Source: Caldibacillus debilis DSM 16016 (GTDB taxonomy: Bacteria; Bacillota; Bacilli; Bacillales; Caldibacillaceae). Taken from it: a stretch of DNA of 44,368 bases. Where the stretch lies: positions 4,717-49,084 of the forward strand of contig NZ_KB912889.1 in assembly GCF_000383875.1 (NCBI RefSeq), written 5' to 3'. The notes beneath the pieces were generated by a model that did not search any database, had not been told where the DNA came from, and saw only the letters and a list, made by a program, of their open reading frames with translations. Within the stretch, counting starts at the first letter, position 1; the number at the start of each line of letters is the position of its first letter. Shown in pieces: positions 33,868 through 42,212 of the stretch. Position numbers and translations under genes: made by a program.

Positions 33868-35049
33868 ATGTTGCTGTCCATACCGAAGGAAGAATTGAAA
33901 GAAAGGCAAAAACGGTTTATCGAAAAATTTTCCGAAAAAGGCTGCGACGGGGCCATCCTCTTCTCCGTAACCGACATTTTTTATTTGACCGGATTCCATT
34001 TCCATCCGACGGAAAGGCCGATCGCCGTCATCATCGATCCGAATCGCGGCGTCCATTTGTTCGTTCCCCTGTTGGAACACGAACATGCGCAACAATATGC
34101 CGCCGTCGATTTCGTCCACTCCTATCCGGAATACCCGGGGATCAGGCATCCGATGGAGATTTTGAAAGACATCTTGCAAAAACTTGGGTTTGATGGGAAA
34201 AGGATAGGATATGACGCCATCGGGTACGGGTCGCCCATGGGATACCGGGGGCCTGCCCTTGATCAGCTCATTTCCGCGAAGCAGTTCATTTCCTTAAAAG
34301 GGATCATCGAAGAAATGCGTTATGTCAAATCCGAAAATGAGATCAGGCTGATCCGGGAATCCTGCCGCTGGGCGAACGTGGCCCATCGCCTGCTGCAAAA
34401 TTATACGAAGGCCGGCTTGAGCGAAATGGAAATCGCCAACCGGGCGACCATGGAAGCAACCTTGACGATGATCGAAACGCTGGGACGAGACTACAAACCC
34501 CATGGGACCCCGGTCATCGCCACCTTCCGCGGGCAAGTCGGGCCCGAATCCGCCTTCCCGCATGCGGTCACGCAAAATATCATTCTTTCCAAAGGGGACA
34601 CGTTGGTGACCGGCGCCGGCGCCAGCGTCTTCGGCTACGTCAGCGAATTGGAAAGAACCATGTTCGTCGAAACGGTTTCCAAGGAGCAGGAAAAATTTTT
34701 CCGCCACATGTACGAGGCGCAACAAATCGCCTTCTCCGCGATTAAACCCGGCGTTCCCTTTTCGGCCGTCGATGAAGCCGTGCAGAACTATTTTGCGGAG
34801 GAAGGGCTTACCGAATATGTCCGCCATCACACGGGGCACAGCATCGGGCTCCTCGGCCATGAGGCGCCGTTCTTCGACAGGGGCGATCACACGCCGATCC
34901 GCCCCGGCATGGTCGTCACCGTCGAACCGGGGCTTTATGTGCGGGGGCTTGGCGGATTCAGGCATTCCGATACGGTATTGGTCACGGAAAAGGGCATTGA
35001 AATCCTGACGGATTACCCCCGCGATCTGGAATCTTTGATCTGCGCATAA
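33868..35049 (+). CDS. M24 (aminopeptidase P/creatinase-fold) protein with altered metal site
   Basis: A 393-residue two-domain protein of the Xaa-Pro peptidase/creatinase fold: an N-terminal creatinase domain (about 10-145) and a C-terminal pita-bread domain. Aligned to PepQ-like enzymes, the five metal ligands read G249 (usually Asp), E260 (usually Asp, in GYVSELERT), H324 (kept, in GHSIGLLGHE), E353 (kept, in VEPGLYV) and S367 (usually Glu, in RHSDTVLVTE). A normal dinuclear centre is therefore unlikely; it may be a metal-independent hydrolase like creatinase, or use one metal. The ATG at 33868 is supported by AAGGAGG seven bases upstream. It is monocistronic, closed by a terminator at 35202. 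Confidence 0.85.
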   Translation: MLLSIPKEELKERQKRFIEKFSEKGCDGAILFSVTDIFYLTGFHFHPTERPIAVIIDPNRGVHLFVPLLEHEHAQQYAAVDFVHSYPEYPGIRHPMEILKDILQKLGFDGKRIGYDAIGYGSPMGYRGPALDQLISAKQFISLKGIIEEMRYVKSENEIRLIRESCRWANVAHRLLQNYTKAGLSEMEIANRATMEATLTMIETLGRDYKPHGTPVIATFRGQVGPESAFPHAVTQNIILSKGDTLVTGAGASVFGYVSELERTMFVETVSKEQEKFFRHMYEAQQIAFSAIKPGVPFSAVDEAVQNYFAEEGLTEYVRHHTGHSIGLLGHEAPFFDRGDHTPIRPGMVVTVEPGLYVRGLGGFRHSDTVLVTEKGIEILTDYPRDLESLICA

Positions 35050-35537
35050 GCTGAAGGCAAGGGTGCCGAACCTCCCGATCAAAGGACGCATGGAATGGCT
35101 CCCCCGCTTTCATCGATCCGGCTTGGGAGATCCAAGGCTCACAGGATGTTAACCATTGAAACTATTCCGGAAAAAGGCGGACAAAAGATCAAAACATGAC
35201 AGGGACCGCAAGGATGCAGGCGCTCCTTACGGTCCCCTTTGTTTTTTCCATTTCCCCCGGCGCGGTCCTCTTGTTCCGCCATGCCGACCGGTGAGGAAGA
35301 CATAACCTTTTTCCCTTATAAAACCGGCAATTGGCCCGAATGCTTTTCGCGCGGCTTCTGGGAGCTGGGAGATCGACCTTTCTCGCGCAAAAACCCTTCG
35401 GCCTTTCCGTGAAATTCACGGGACGCTTGCCCCCATGCCATCCGGCGGCATCGGCGGAAATTTTCCGGCCCTTTTTCTTCCCTTCGGCTTAACGGGAAAA
35501 ATTTTCCTCCCGTTTCTTCCGGGCCCTTCGGGAACAG
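35050..35537. other. Intergenic region with a terminator
   Basis: About 490 bp between the M24 gene and the convergent malY. Apart from the terminator at 35202-35247 I see no gene or signal. Confidence 0.4.
35202..35247 (+). terminator. Rho-independent terminator of the M24 gene
   Basis: GGGACCG/CGGTCCC (7 bp) continues, after one mismatch, with AAGGA/TCCTT, closing a 9-nt loop (35202-35236). CCTTTGTTTTTT follows. Confidence 0.8.
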
Positions 35538-36728
35538 TTACTTGTTTTCCTCCAAATATTCGACCGCTTTTTTTAAGCGCCGCAAACCCTCCACGACCTT
35601 TGCACGGGGACAGCCCACATTCATGCGAAGAAATCCTTTTCCCGGGCTCCCGTAAGTTTCCCCCGGCATAATCGCCACCTTCGCATGATGGACAAGGGCA
35701 TGCTGCAGCGCTTCACTGGAATGGGGAAGGCCGGAAACATCGATCCATGCCAAAAAAGTCGATTCGGGCACCCGGAATTTCACGCCGGGGAGATGGGTCC
35801 GGATAAAATCTTCCACCGCGATCATATTTCCGTGGATATAGTCCGCCAGTTCCTTTACCCATTGGCTGCAATGATTGTATCCGGCAATCGTCGCCAGCAT
35901 GCCGAAGATGCTCGCCGAAGACAATCCGTCCCGGTTTTTTAATATGTTAAGAAACCGTTCCCTTATGGACGGATCGGGAATGATTGTATATGAACCTCCT
36001 AGTCCGGGAATGTTGAACGTTTTGCTTGCCGATGAACAGACCATGACATGATTCAATTCTTCGGACACGTTCAAGATCGGAAGATGCGGACGGGGGCCGA
36101 AAACGATGTCCATATGGATTTCGTCCGAAATCAAATAGACCCGGTATTTTTCGCATAAACGGATGACGGTTTTCAATTCTTCCTCCGTCCACACGCGGCC
36201 GGTCGGATTATGCGGGCTGCACAAAAGCAGAACCTTTGCCCGTTCGTCGGCCAATTTTTTTTCCAGATCGGCAAAATCGATCCGGTATACTCCGTCCTCA
36301 TTTTTCAACGGATTGGCAGAAAGGACCCGGTTGCTTTCGCGGATGACTTTAAAAAACGCGTCATAGGCCGGGGTTTGCAGAACGATGCGGTCGCCTTCCT
36401 CCGTCAAAATCTCCAGCAATTTGGAAATGGAGTAGACGACCGAAGGGCTGTACACGATCCAGTCTTCGTCGACCGGGCAGGAAAATTGCCGTTGGAACCA
36501 CCCGCGGACCGCTCCCTTAAAATCGGCATGATTCCAGCGGGTGTAGCCGAAGACGCCGTGGTTCAAACGCGCCTCCAGCACGCGCAAAATTTCGGGCGGG
36601 CAACGGAAATCCGTATCGGAAATGGAAAAGGGGAGGAGATCCCTCTTCCCGAAACGGTCTTCTATATAGTCCCACTGCGTGCAATACGTGCCGCGCCGGT
36701 CAATGATTTGGTCAAAACGATTGGTCAT
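35538..36728 (-). CDS. malY: MalY/PatB-type PLP-dependent C-S lyase / aminotransferase
   Basis: A 396-residue fold-type I PLP enzyme of the MalY/PatB group. Visible are SPHNPTGR (171-178), SDEIH (201-205) with the pyridine-binding Asp, and the Schiff-base lysine K236 in SSASKTFNIPGLGGS. Such enzymes cleave cystathionine or other cysteine conjugates; E. coli MalY also acts as a regulator of maltose genes. The ATG at 36728 is preferred with GGAG nine bases upstream; the TTG three codons earlier overlaps that site. It lies 19 bp after the PTS gene in the same order as E. coli malX-malY, supporting this name over patB. Confidence 0.88.
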   Translation of the reverse strand: MTNRFDQIIDRRGTYCTQWDYIEDRFGKRDLLPFSISDTDFRCPPEILRVLEARLNHGVFGYTRWNHADFKGAVRGWFQRQFSCPVDEDWIVYSPSVVYSISKLLEILTEEGDRIVLQTPAYDAFFKVIRESNRVLSANPLKNEDGVYRIDFADLEKKLADERAKVLLLCSPHNPTGRVWTEEELKTVIRLCEKYRVYLISDEIHMDIVFGPRPHLPILNVSEELNHVMVCSSASKTFNIPGLGGSYTIIPDPSIRERFLNILKNRDGLSSASIFGMLATIAGYNHCSQWVKELADYIHGNMIAVEDFIRTHLPGVKFRVPESTFLAWIDVSGLPHSSEALQHALVHHAKVAIMPGETYGSPGKGFLRMNVGCPRAKVVEGLRRLKKAVEYLEENK

Positions 36729-36747
36729 GATGGACAACTCCAGTGGT

Positions 36748-38310
36748 TCAAAGTAGTTTTTCTAGCTGCGATTTAAGGATCCCGACTTGCGGGCCGATAA
36801 CGACTTGCACATTGTGTTCGTCCAATTTGATTACACCAAGGGCCCCGCATGCTTTCAATACCTCTTCATCGATTCGGCTCATATCGCTGACGACAAGGCG
36901 CAAACGGGTGACGCAATTGTCCAGGGATTGAATATTTTCTTTTCCGCCCAATGCCTGGAGGATTCTTTCCGCATTGGACTTCGTGCCTTTTATGACCATT
37001 TCCCCTTCGCCGTCATTTTCCGCTTTTGCCTTTTCACGGCCGGGCGTTTTCAAATCAAATTTGACGATGGCATAACGGAAGGTGAAGTAGTATACGGCAA
37101 ACCAGACGGCCCCGACGACCGGCACGAGGTACCATTTGGTCGACGGCCCCTGGAGGATGCCGAAGATAAGGAAATCCAAAATGCCGCCGTCCGTGTTCCC
37201 GATCTTGACTTCCAGCAGGGCCATGACCATGAAACCAAGGCCCGTCAGGACGACGTGGACCAGGTAAAGGGCGGGAGCGACAAACAGGAACAAAAATTCG
37301 ATCGGTTCCGTGATCCCCGTGACAAAGGTGGCGATCACGCCGGAAATTAACAGCCCTTTAATTTTGTTCCGGTTCTCCGGCAGGGCGGTATGGTAAATGG
37401 CCAATGCGACGGCCGGAAGGCCGAACATGAACGTGGGCATTTTCCCTTGGGACAAAAACGCCGTGGCATCGGCGCTGAAGGGCAGCCCGTTCTTTAACTG
37501 GGCATAGTAAATGTTCAACGCCCCGGACACCGTTTCCCCGTTTACGATTTCCGTTCCGCCCGCTTCCGTGAAACGGATCATCGCCACTAAAATATGGTGA
37601 AGGCCGAAGGGGAGCAATAACCGTTCCCCGGCACCGAACAGGAACGGTCCGAACACCCCGGCTTTTTGGATCAATGAACCGATGGCCGAGATGCCCATGG
37701 CAAAAAACGGCCATACCATCGGAATGAGGATGCCGGCCGCCGCCATGACCAAACTGGTCACGATCGGAACGAAACGGGCGCCGCCGAAGAAGGCAAAGGC
37801 ATCCGGAAGTTTTGCCGCATAGTAGCGTTTATGCAAAAAATAAACGATGATGCCGGCAATGATCCCGCCTAAAACCCCCATTTCCAACGTTTGAATGCCC
37901 AAGACCGTCGTTTGCCCGGCTTGGCGCATTTGCTCGGCATCCACAAGCTTTCCGGTTGCCGCCAAATAAAAATTGATGGATAAATGCATGATCACATAGC
38001 CGATAAAACCCGAAAACGCGGCAACCCCTTTTTCGTAGCGGGCAAGCCCGAGCGGGATCGCCATGGCAAACAGTACGGGCAAATAGGAGAAGGCGAATCC
38101 TCCGATCGTTGAAAGGAAACGAAAAATCGTCTGAAGCACCGGGTTTCCTAAAAAAGGAAGGGTTTCAATCGTCGACGGGCTCGTAAAGGAACTCCCGATC
38201 CCCAATAGGAGACCCATAAAGGCCAGCAATGCGACCGGAAGCATGAAGGTTTTTCCCAACCCTTGGAAAAATTCCCACGCCCCCGTTTTGGCAGACTTTT
38301 GCTTTTCCAT
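36748..38310 (-). CDS. malX: PTS sugar transporter EIICB, MalX/glucose family
   Basis: A 520-residue phosphotransferase permease. The EIIC domain (about 1-420) has some ten membrane segments, with the glucose-family substrate loop GAGERLLLPFGLHHIL and ITEPIEFLFLFVAP. The EIIB domain at the C-terminus carries the phosphorylation cysteine C466 in SLDNCVTRLRL. No EIIA is encoded nearby, so it must use another protein's EIIA, as MalX does. The ATG at 38310 has AAAGGAG seven bases upstream. With malY downstream and an RpiR regulator upstream it forms a sugar-uptake group; the exact sugar (maltose or glucose-like) is not readable. Confidence 0.9.
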   Translation of the reverse strand: MEKQKSAKTGAWEFFQGLGKTFMLPVALLAFMGLLLGIGSSFTSPSTIETLPFLGNPVLQTIFRFLSTIGGFAFSYLPVLFAMAIPLGLARYEKGVAAFSGFIGYVIMHLSINFYLAATGKLVDAEQMRQAGQTTVLGIQTLEMGVLGGIIAGIIVYFLHKRYYAAKLPDAFAFFGGARFVPIVTSLVMAAAGILIPMVWPFFAMGISAIGSLIQKAGVFGPFLFGAGERLLLPFGLHHILVAMIRFTEAGGTEIVNGETVSGALNIYYAQLKNGLPFSADATAFLSQGKMPTFMFGLPAVALAIYHTALPENRNKIKGLLISGVIATFVTGITEPIEFLFLFVAPALYLVHVVLTGLGFMVMALLEVKIGNTDGGILDFLIFGILQGPSTKWYLVPVVGAVWFAVYYFTFRYAIVKFDLKTPGREKAKAENDGEGEMVIKGTKSNAERILQALGGKENIQSLDNCVTRLRLVVSDMSRIDEEVLKACGALGVIKLDEHNVQVVIGPQVGILKSQLEKLL

Positions 38311-38392
38311 TGCGGAACTCCTTTCCATCCTGTTTTTGAAAGCAATTTCAGCATAATGCCATCCTCCTTTTCATACAAGACTTTGCGGGGCG

Positions 38393-38430
38393 AATGTAAA
38401 CGCTGTACATTCTTTGTAAAACGATTACAA
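38393..38430 (-). promoter_or_regulatory. malX promoter with two operator palindromes
   Basis: Two 17-bp palindromes, ATGTAAACGCTGTACAT (38394-38410) and TTGTAAAACGATTACAA (38414-38430), have centres 20 bp apart, two helical turns, on the same face. On the minus strand TTTACA (38415-38420), 16 bp, TACATT (38393-38398) forms a promoter embedded in them. The natural candidate ligand is the adjacent RpiR regulator. The first palindrome also partly resembles a cre site (two mismatches), so CcpA is an alternative. Confidence 0.65.
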
Positions 38431-38631
38431 TTTTCCGGCAAAAAATGGCCAGTTCACGAGCGGAAACCGGCATTTTCCCATAGAAAAAAACTTGGACGGA
38501 ATTACTAGCACCAAGCAATGAAAGGATATTATTGATGATGGTTGGTGTTTATGCGTCTTGACTTAAATAAAAATTAGGATCTCGTTTAAATCTTCATTGT
38601 TTGACTTGTTCAGCGGAAAAGATATGGATGG

Positions 38632-38662
38632 GGCATAACTAACCTTTGGTGTTAGTTATGCC
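38632..38662. repeat. Perfect 12-bp inverted repeat downstream of rpiR
   Basis: GGCATAACTAAC (38632-38643) and GTTAGTTATGCC (38651-38662) enclose a 7-nt loop. There is no T-run after it on either strand. It lies just beyond the rpiR terminator and about 200 bp before the malX promoter; role unknown. Confidence 0.6.
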
Positions 38663-38669
38663 GTCCAAG

Positions 38670-38710
38670 AAAAAAAAGACCGCTGCCCCGGAAAAACGGC
38701 GGGCAGCGGT
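38670..38710 (-). terminator. Rho-independent terminator of rpiR
   Basis: ACCGCTGCCC / GGGCAGCGGT (38679-38688 with 38701-38710) form a 10-bp stem with a 12-nt loop. On the minus strand CTTTTTTTT follows. It starts two bases after the rpiR stop, so malX is mostly transcribed from its own promoter. Confidence 0.9.
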
Positions 38711-38712
38711 TC

Positions 38713-39504
38713 TCACCGATCCCTTTCCTTGCCAGCGTTATTTTTAAGATTTAAATAAGTAATGATGATAAAATCCAAAATGATGCTCAGCGGGAATCGG
38801 GAACACATATCGAGATCGTCAAAATAGCAATGGACGATATGGGCATGCAAGGCCAAATCGGCTTCCTGCTGCAGGCGGTTGTGCGGGGTGCCGGTAATGG
38901 CGATCGTTTTCACCTTTCTGCTTTTTAAGATTTGGGCGTATTCCAGCATATAGAGGGTTTCGCCGCTGTAGGATACAAGAATGGCCAAATCCTTTTCCGT
39001 CAAACTGTTGGCCGCGCTCCGCAGCTCGTCCCAGTCTTCCCGGGCATGGCAGATTTTCCCGGAAAACATCAGCTTTCTTGCCGCATCGACGCAGATCGGC
39101 AGGGAATTCCCCACCCCGAACAGTTCGATATGGGTACTCTGCTCGATATATTCCGCCGCCCGCTTGATTTTTTCTTCGTCAATGGATTGCAGCGTTTTCT
39201 CCATTTCCCGCTTGACCCTTTCCATATGCTGAGAAAGAAGGTAAGACGGAGGCGATGCGGGAGGCTGGGCGGCTTGGGCAATGTTTTTGGAAAGCTCGTA
39301 TTTGAAGTCTTGAAAACCGCGGAAACCGATCCTCCGGCAAGTCCGGCTGATCGTTGCCGTCGAAACAAAAATTTTTTTTGCCATTTCCTCCACGCTGAGC
39401 CGGATCACTTCTTCCGGATGGCGCAAAATGTAGTCCAGCACTTGCACTTCCAGCGGGCTCAACTTTTCCCGGAATTGCATGAGTCTTTTTTGAAATGCTT
39501 GCAT
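38713..39504 (-). CDS. RpiR family transcriptional regulator
   Basis: A 263-residue regulator. The N-terminal RpiR helix-turn-helix domain (1-77) has the typical SVEEMAKKIFVSTATISRTCRRIGFRGFQDFKYEL segment. The C-terminal SIS sugar-phosphate domain (about 110-250) begins HIELFGVGNSLPICVDAARKLMFSGK and contains ILVSYSGETLYMLEYA. It should sense a phosphosugar derived from the neighbouring PTS and control malX-malY through the paired palindromes at 38394-38430. The ATG at 39504 has AGGTGAT at proper spacing; the open frame 61 codons further upstream has no ribosome binding site or family similarity. Confidence 0.9.
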   Translation of the reverse strand: MQAFQKRLMQFREKLSPLEVQVLDYILRHPEEVIRLSVEEMAKKIFVSTATISRTCRRIGFRGFQDFKYELSKNIAQAAQPPASPPSYLLSQHMERVKREMEKTLQSIDEEKIKRAAEYIEQSTHIELFGVGNSLPICVDAARKLMFSGKICHAREDWDELRSAANSLTEKDLAILVSYSGETLYMLEYAQILKSRKVKTIAITGTPHNRLQQEADLALHAHIVHCYFDDLDMCSRFPLSIILDFIIITYLNLKNNAGKERDR

Positions 39505-39906
39505 AGGATCACCTGATTGGGGGAAGTTTTCTTGCGATTCTAACCTTATCATAAATGATCGGGAACATGGCGGGTACTTTCCTTGCGGTTTGATGATGCC
39601 GAAACAAGGAAGAAACGGGATCGTCAATGAAAGGGCGTCATCGGAACCGAACCGGAAGCCTGCCGTCCCGAACCGGGGAAGGTGCATCAGCCTGCCGCTT
39701 TCCGCATTGCGGACCGACCGCCGTTTCAGCGCCCGCGCCAGTTCATGGAAAGGATTCCACCGTTATTATCGGTTTGATCTCAAGATTTTATGACTGCTGT
39801 TCGATCTAAAATTTTCTATCAAACAAACATCTGGTCAGGCATATGCCGCTGATGCCGAACAACAATTATTAAAGAAGTTTTCAACATATTTGTTAGGATG
39901 AGGAAA
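39505..39906. other. Intergenic region between rpiR and a small exported-protein gene
   Basis: About 400 bp. I see no gene. The last 100 bp are AT-rich and probably hold the promoter of the next gene, but no box pair is convincing. Confidence 0.4.
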
Positions 39907-40265
39907 ATGAAGAAAAAAGCAATCATTCCAGTGATTATTTTGCTGATCCTATTCATCGCCGTGATGTGGTATACGTTTCCAAAGGAAATTTCGATACCAG
40001 GAAACAATAACGAAGTTGTCATAAATTTTTTGGACAACGGATTAGGTCCTTTGGTTTACACCGGCATCGCAAATGATCAACCTCATACTCATGGATACGG
40101 AGCAATCTTTATTAATAGCGATTTAGTTAAGTAAACATTTTAAAGGGAGATTGGGACTCAAAAAACAGATATATGATTTCTGCGCCTGCCGATTATCGGG
40201 AGGATGCTTTAAAAATTGCCGACGAACTCATGAGGAAGTTCTTAATAGGAAAAAGTTTGGAGTAA
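39907..40265 (+). pseudogene. Small membrane-anchored protein gene, apparently frameshifted
   Basis: The first frame (ATG 39907 with GAGG just upstream) gives 75 residues: a positively charged start MKKKAIIP, one strong hydrophobic helix (about 5-23), then an exported domain ending GYGAIFINSDLVK at a TAA (40132). In the +2 frame the sequence continues plausibly as VNILKGDWDSKNRYM, then ISAPADYREDALKIADELM up to a TAA at 40263-40265. Removing five bases around 40126-40131 (GTTAAGTAA looks locally duplicated) would join them into about 115 residues. I do not recognise the family. It is either a recent pseudogene or a sequencing error; the short form could also be real. Confidence 0.5.
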
Positions 40266-40722
40266 TGCTCGGGCATCATGCACATAAATTTTGTCTCACC
40301 CCGAATAAGTCACAGATCAATATTTCGAAAATCGTCCCGACAAATGTAAAACAGTAGTAATAAGGCAATTAGGGGTGAAAAAATCCCGTCGCTCCCTGCC
40401 GGGCCGGTTTTTTGCCTAAAGGCAAGCGGTGAAAGAAATCCCATATTCGTATGGGAGATACGAGTATGGTGATGTGATTACAAGAGATTGAAATGGCATG
40501 AAACGTTTGGGACGCCAAAACTGGCAAAAAACACGGTTTCGGCAAATCCGGGTGCTCGCTGCCGTCGGCATAAAATTTTTTGCCGATTCCTTACGCCGGG
40601 CCGGACCGCTCCTTCCGATGGCGCCCCCGCTTCATCCGCCCGCTTCCCGAAACAATCCGTCATGAATTGTTTCGGATGACCTTTTGGCTGCCCGAAACCC
40701 CGCCGGCAAATCCCCTAAATTT
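40266..40722. other. Intergenic region with small hairpins
   Basis: No gene recognised. CCCATATTCGTATGGG (40440-40455) is a perfect 6-bp stem with a TTCG tetraloop, followed by more palindromic sequence. No T-run follows. Confidence 0.4.
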
Positions 40723-40760
40723 AAAAAAAGCAAGGAACCTGCCTCGGTTCGCTTGCTTTT
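40723..40760 (-). terminator. Rho-independent terminator of the DoxX gene
   Basis: On the minus strand AAAAGCAAG-GAACC type arms pair around a 6-nt loop with one bulged base, followed by a run of seven T. It lies 22 bp after the DoxX stop. The A-rich and T-rich flanks allow bidirectional action. Confidence 0.85.
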
Positions 40761-40782
40761 CGGACGTTATTCGAAACCGGTC

Positions 40783-41307
40783 TTATGCGGAGACTTTCTC
40801 TTTATTCTCTCCGTTTCCATGATGAAAATGTTGTTTCATCCATTGTTTCAAGTACGGAATGGCGAAACGGTCAACGCCCCAATAATAGCTTCCTTTGCCC
40901 GTAAAGAGAAGGATCATTTCCAGGGTGTACATAATCGGATTCGTGCTGGTCGTCCCGGCGAGCATAAAGTTCAAGTTCATAAACATCCCTGCGAGCAGGG
41001 CCGGAATCGTAGCTACGCCAAGGATTAAAGCGAGTCCCGCGAGAAATTCGCCGACGGGAATGATAAAGTTGAAAAACCCGACATTCGGCAAAGCGACATG
41101 TTCCAGGAAGGCGGCGTACCATCCTTGCACCGCCGGGTGTTCCCCGGTCGCTTTGGCGATGGCCCCTTGCAAAAATCCCGTCGCATCAAAACCGCCCGCC
41201 AATTTATGGAACCCGGAAGTCATCCATTGGATCCCCAACCAAACCCGGATCACCGTCCAAAGGATGCTGGCTTGCGGTGTCTGCCACCATTTCGCTTGCA
41301 TATCCAT
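40783..41307 (-). CDS. DoxX family membrane protein
   Basis: A 174-residue DoxX-family protein with four membrane helices: ILWTVIRVWLGIQWMTSGFHKL near the N-terminus, VGFFNFIIPVGEFLAGLALILGV, ATIPALLAGMFMNLNFMLAG, and TLEMILLFTGKGSYYWGVDRF. The family is linked to quinone/thiosulfate oxidation and to thiol or redox stress, but the exact activity of this type is unknown. The start is the first ATG after GGGGGAGG; the ATG two codons later has better spacing and may be used. Two Crp/Fnr-type palindromes upstream suggest control by oxygen, redox or nitric oxide through a Crp/Fnr regulator. Confidence 0.85.
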   Translation of the reverse strand: MDMQAKWWQTPQASILWTVIRVWLGIQWMTSGFHKLAGGFDATGFLQGAIAKATGEHPAVQGWYAAFLEHVALPNVGFFNFIIPVGEFLAGLALILGVATIPALLAGMFMNLNFMLAGTTSTNPIMYTLEMILLFTGKGSYYWGVDRFAIPYLKQWMKQHFHHGNGENKEKVSA

Positions 41308-41326
41308 TTCCTCCCCCTTTGTTTTT

Positions 41327-41406
41327 AGTGAAATACTTCACATATTCAATGAAAAAATATTGGAATAAGTTCCCATTTCTTCGATCATTTTGTGAAATAT
41401 TTCACT
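41327..41406 (-). promoter_or_regulatory. Two Crp/Fnr-type boxes upstream of the DoxX gene
   Basis: AGTGAAATACTTCACA (41327-41342) and TGTGAAATATTTCACT (41391-41406) both fit the Fnr/Crp pattern TGTGA-N6-TCACA, with the second an almost perfect palindrome. Their centres are 64 bp apart, and the nearer one lies 20 bp before the start codon. The upstream site could activate and the downstream one repress or fine-tune. The binding protein is inference. Confidence 0.7.
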
Positions 41407-41714
41407 ATCCTTTCTACTATTAATATAGAGGAAATGTTTGCCGAAAGCAAGACCGTTCATGAATCTTTCACACTTTTCCGGAGAAGGCGGCGAAGGAACG
41501 GGCATGGTTCCGTTTTTTGCTGTTCCGTCTTGCCGCAGGGGCGGGGCTGGCATCCCCATCCGTCCCCCAAATAGGGATGGACGGGGTGAAATCATATACA
41601 TCCGTTTTTATCGCTGGCTTTTCGTGAACTCTACAAAAATTCTCCCTTTTTTTAATAAAAAAAACAAGCAAAAAATCAAAAGGAAGACCCATCCTTTAGG
41701 ATCTTCCCCATCCG

Positions 41715-42024
41715 ATGTCGGAACCGCCGGTCGATGATGGAACATAAATTGCGGGATGACGGACAATTTTTTTGCGATGATGGACATATTGGGCGTCCAT
41801 GTTGAACATACTTTTTTCCATGTTGGACAATCATTTTCAAATGTTGAACCAATGGGAACGGATGCCGGACAAACCGGTTTCTCGGCCCCAAAAATGTTGG
41901 ACCGACTTTTCGCCATGATGGACGAATCGGAACGGATATCGGCCATTTGGATAAAATGTTGGCCGATCGGAACATCATGGCGGACTCCGGTGAAAAAGAG
42001 CGGATATCGGACATTCCCCGTCGT
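41715..42024. repeat. Degenerate 21-bp tandem repeat array (about 14 units)
   Basis: Units beginning ATGnyGGAmn (most often ATGTTGGAC or ATGATGGAC) start at 41715, 41734, 41756, 41777, 41799, 41820, 41841, 41862, 41894, 41915, 41936, 41956, 41977 and 42004. Ten of the thirteen steps are 20, 21 or 22 bp. Only the first nine or ten bases are conserved; the rest varies. One-base length changes break any reading frame, so it does not look like a heptapeptide-coding repeat today. It fills the gap between the DoxX gene and spoVR. Confidence 0.75.
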
Positions 42025-42165
42025 GCCAGATCCCCCAAGCCGGCCATCTGGACGAATGGCAGAGTCCGACGGCAGGCCCCGACTTCCCGGATTTCCGGAA
42101 GAAAACTTTTCCAAAACCCAAGGATGGACCCACCGGCCGCTCCCCATCTCCCCCTTGAACATTCA

Positions 42166-42198
42166 CAAAAAAATAGCCTCCGGGCCCGGCCCGCCTTT
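42166..42198 (-). terminator. Possible terminator of spoVR
   Basis: On the minus strand a GC-rich self-complementary stretch (GGGCCGGGCCC) is followed by GGAGGCTATTTTTTTG, 15 bp after the spoVR stop. The T-run is good, but the stem is short and ambiguous. Confidence 0.45.
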
Positions 42199-42212
42199 GA
42201 AAATTGCCCCTT

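Noticed and set aside
35491-35514. AACGGGA/TCCCGTT hairpin as malY terminator
   Set aside because: No T-run after the stem on the minus strand.
41608-42162. 184-codon frame and others across the 21-bp array as a heptad-repeat protein
   Set aside because: One-base length changes between units break the frame; no ribosome binding site; no frame spans the array with a consistent heptad.
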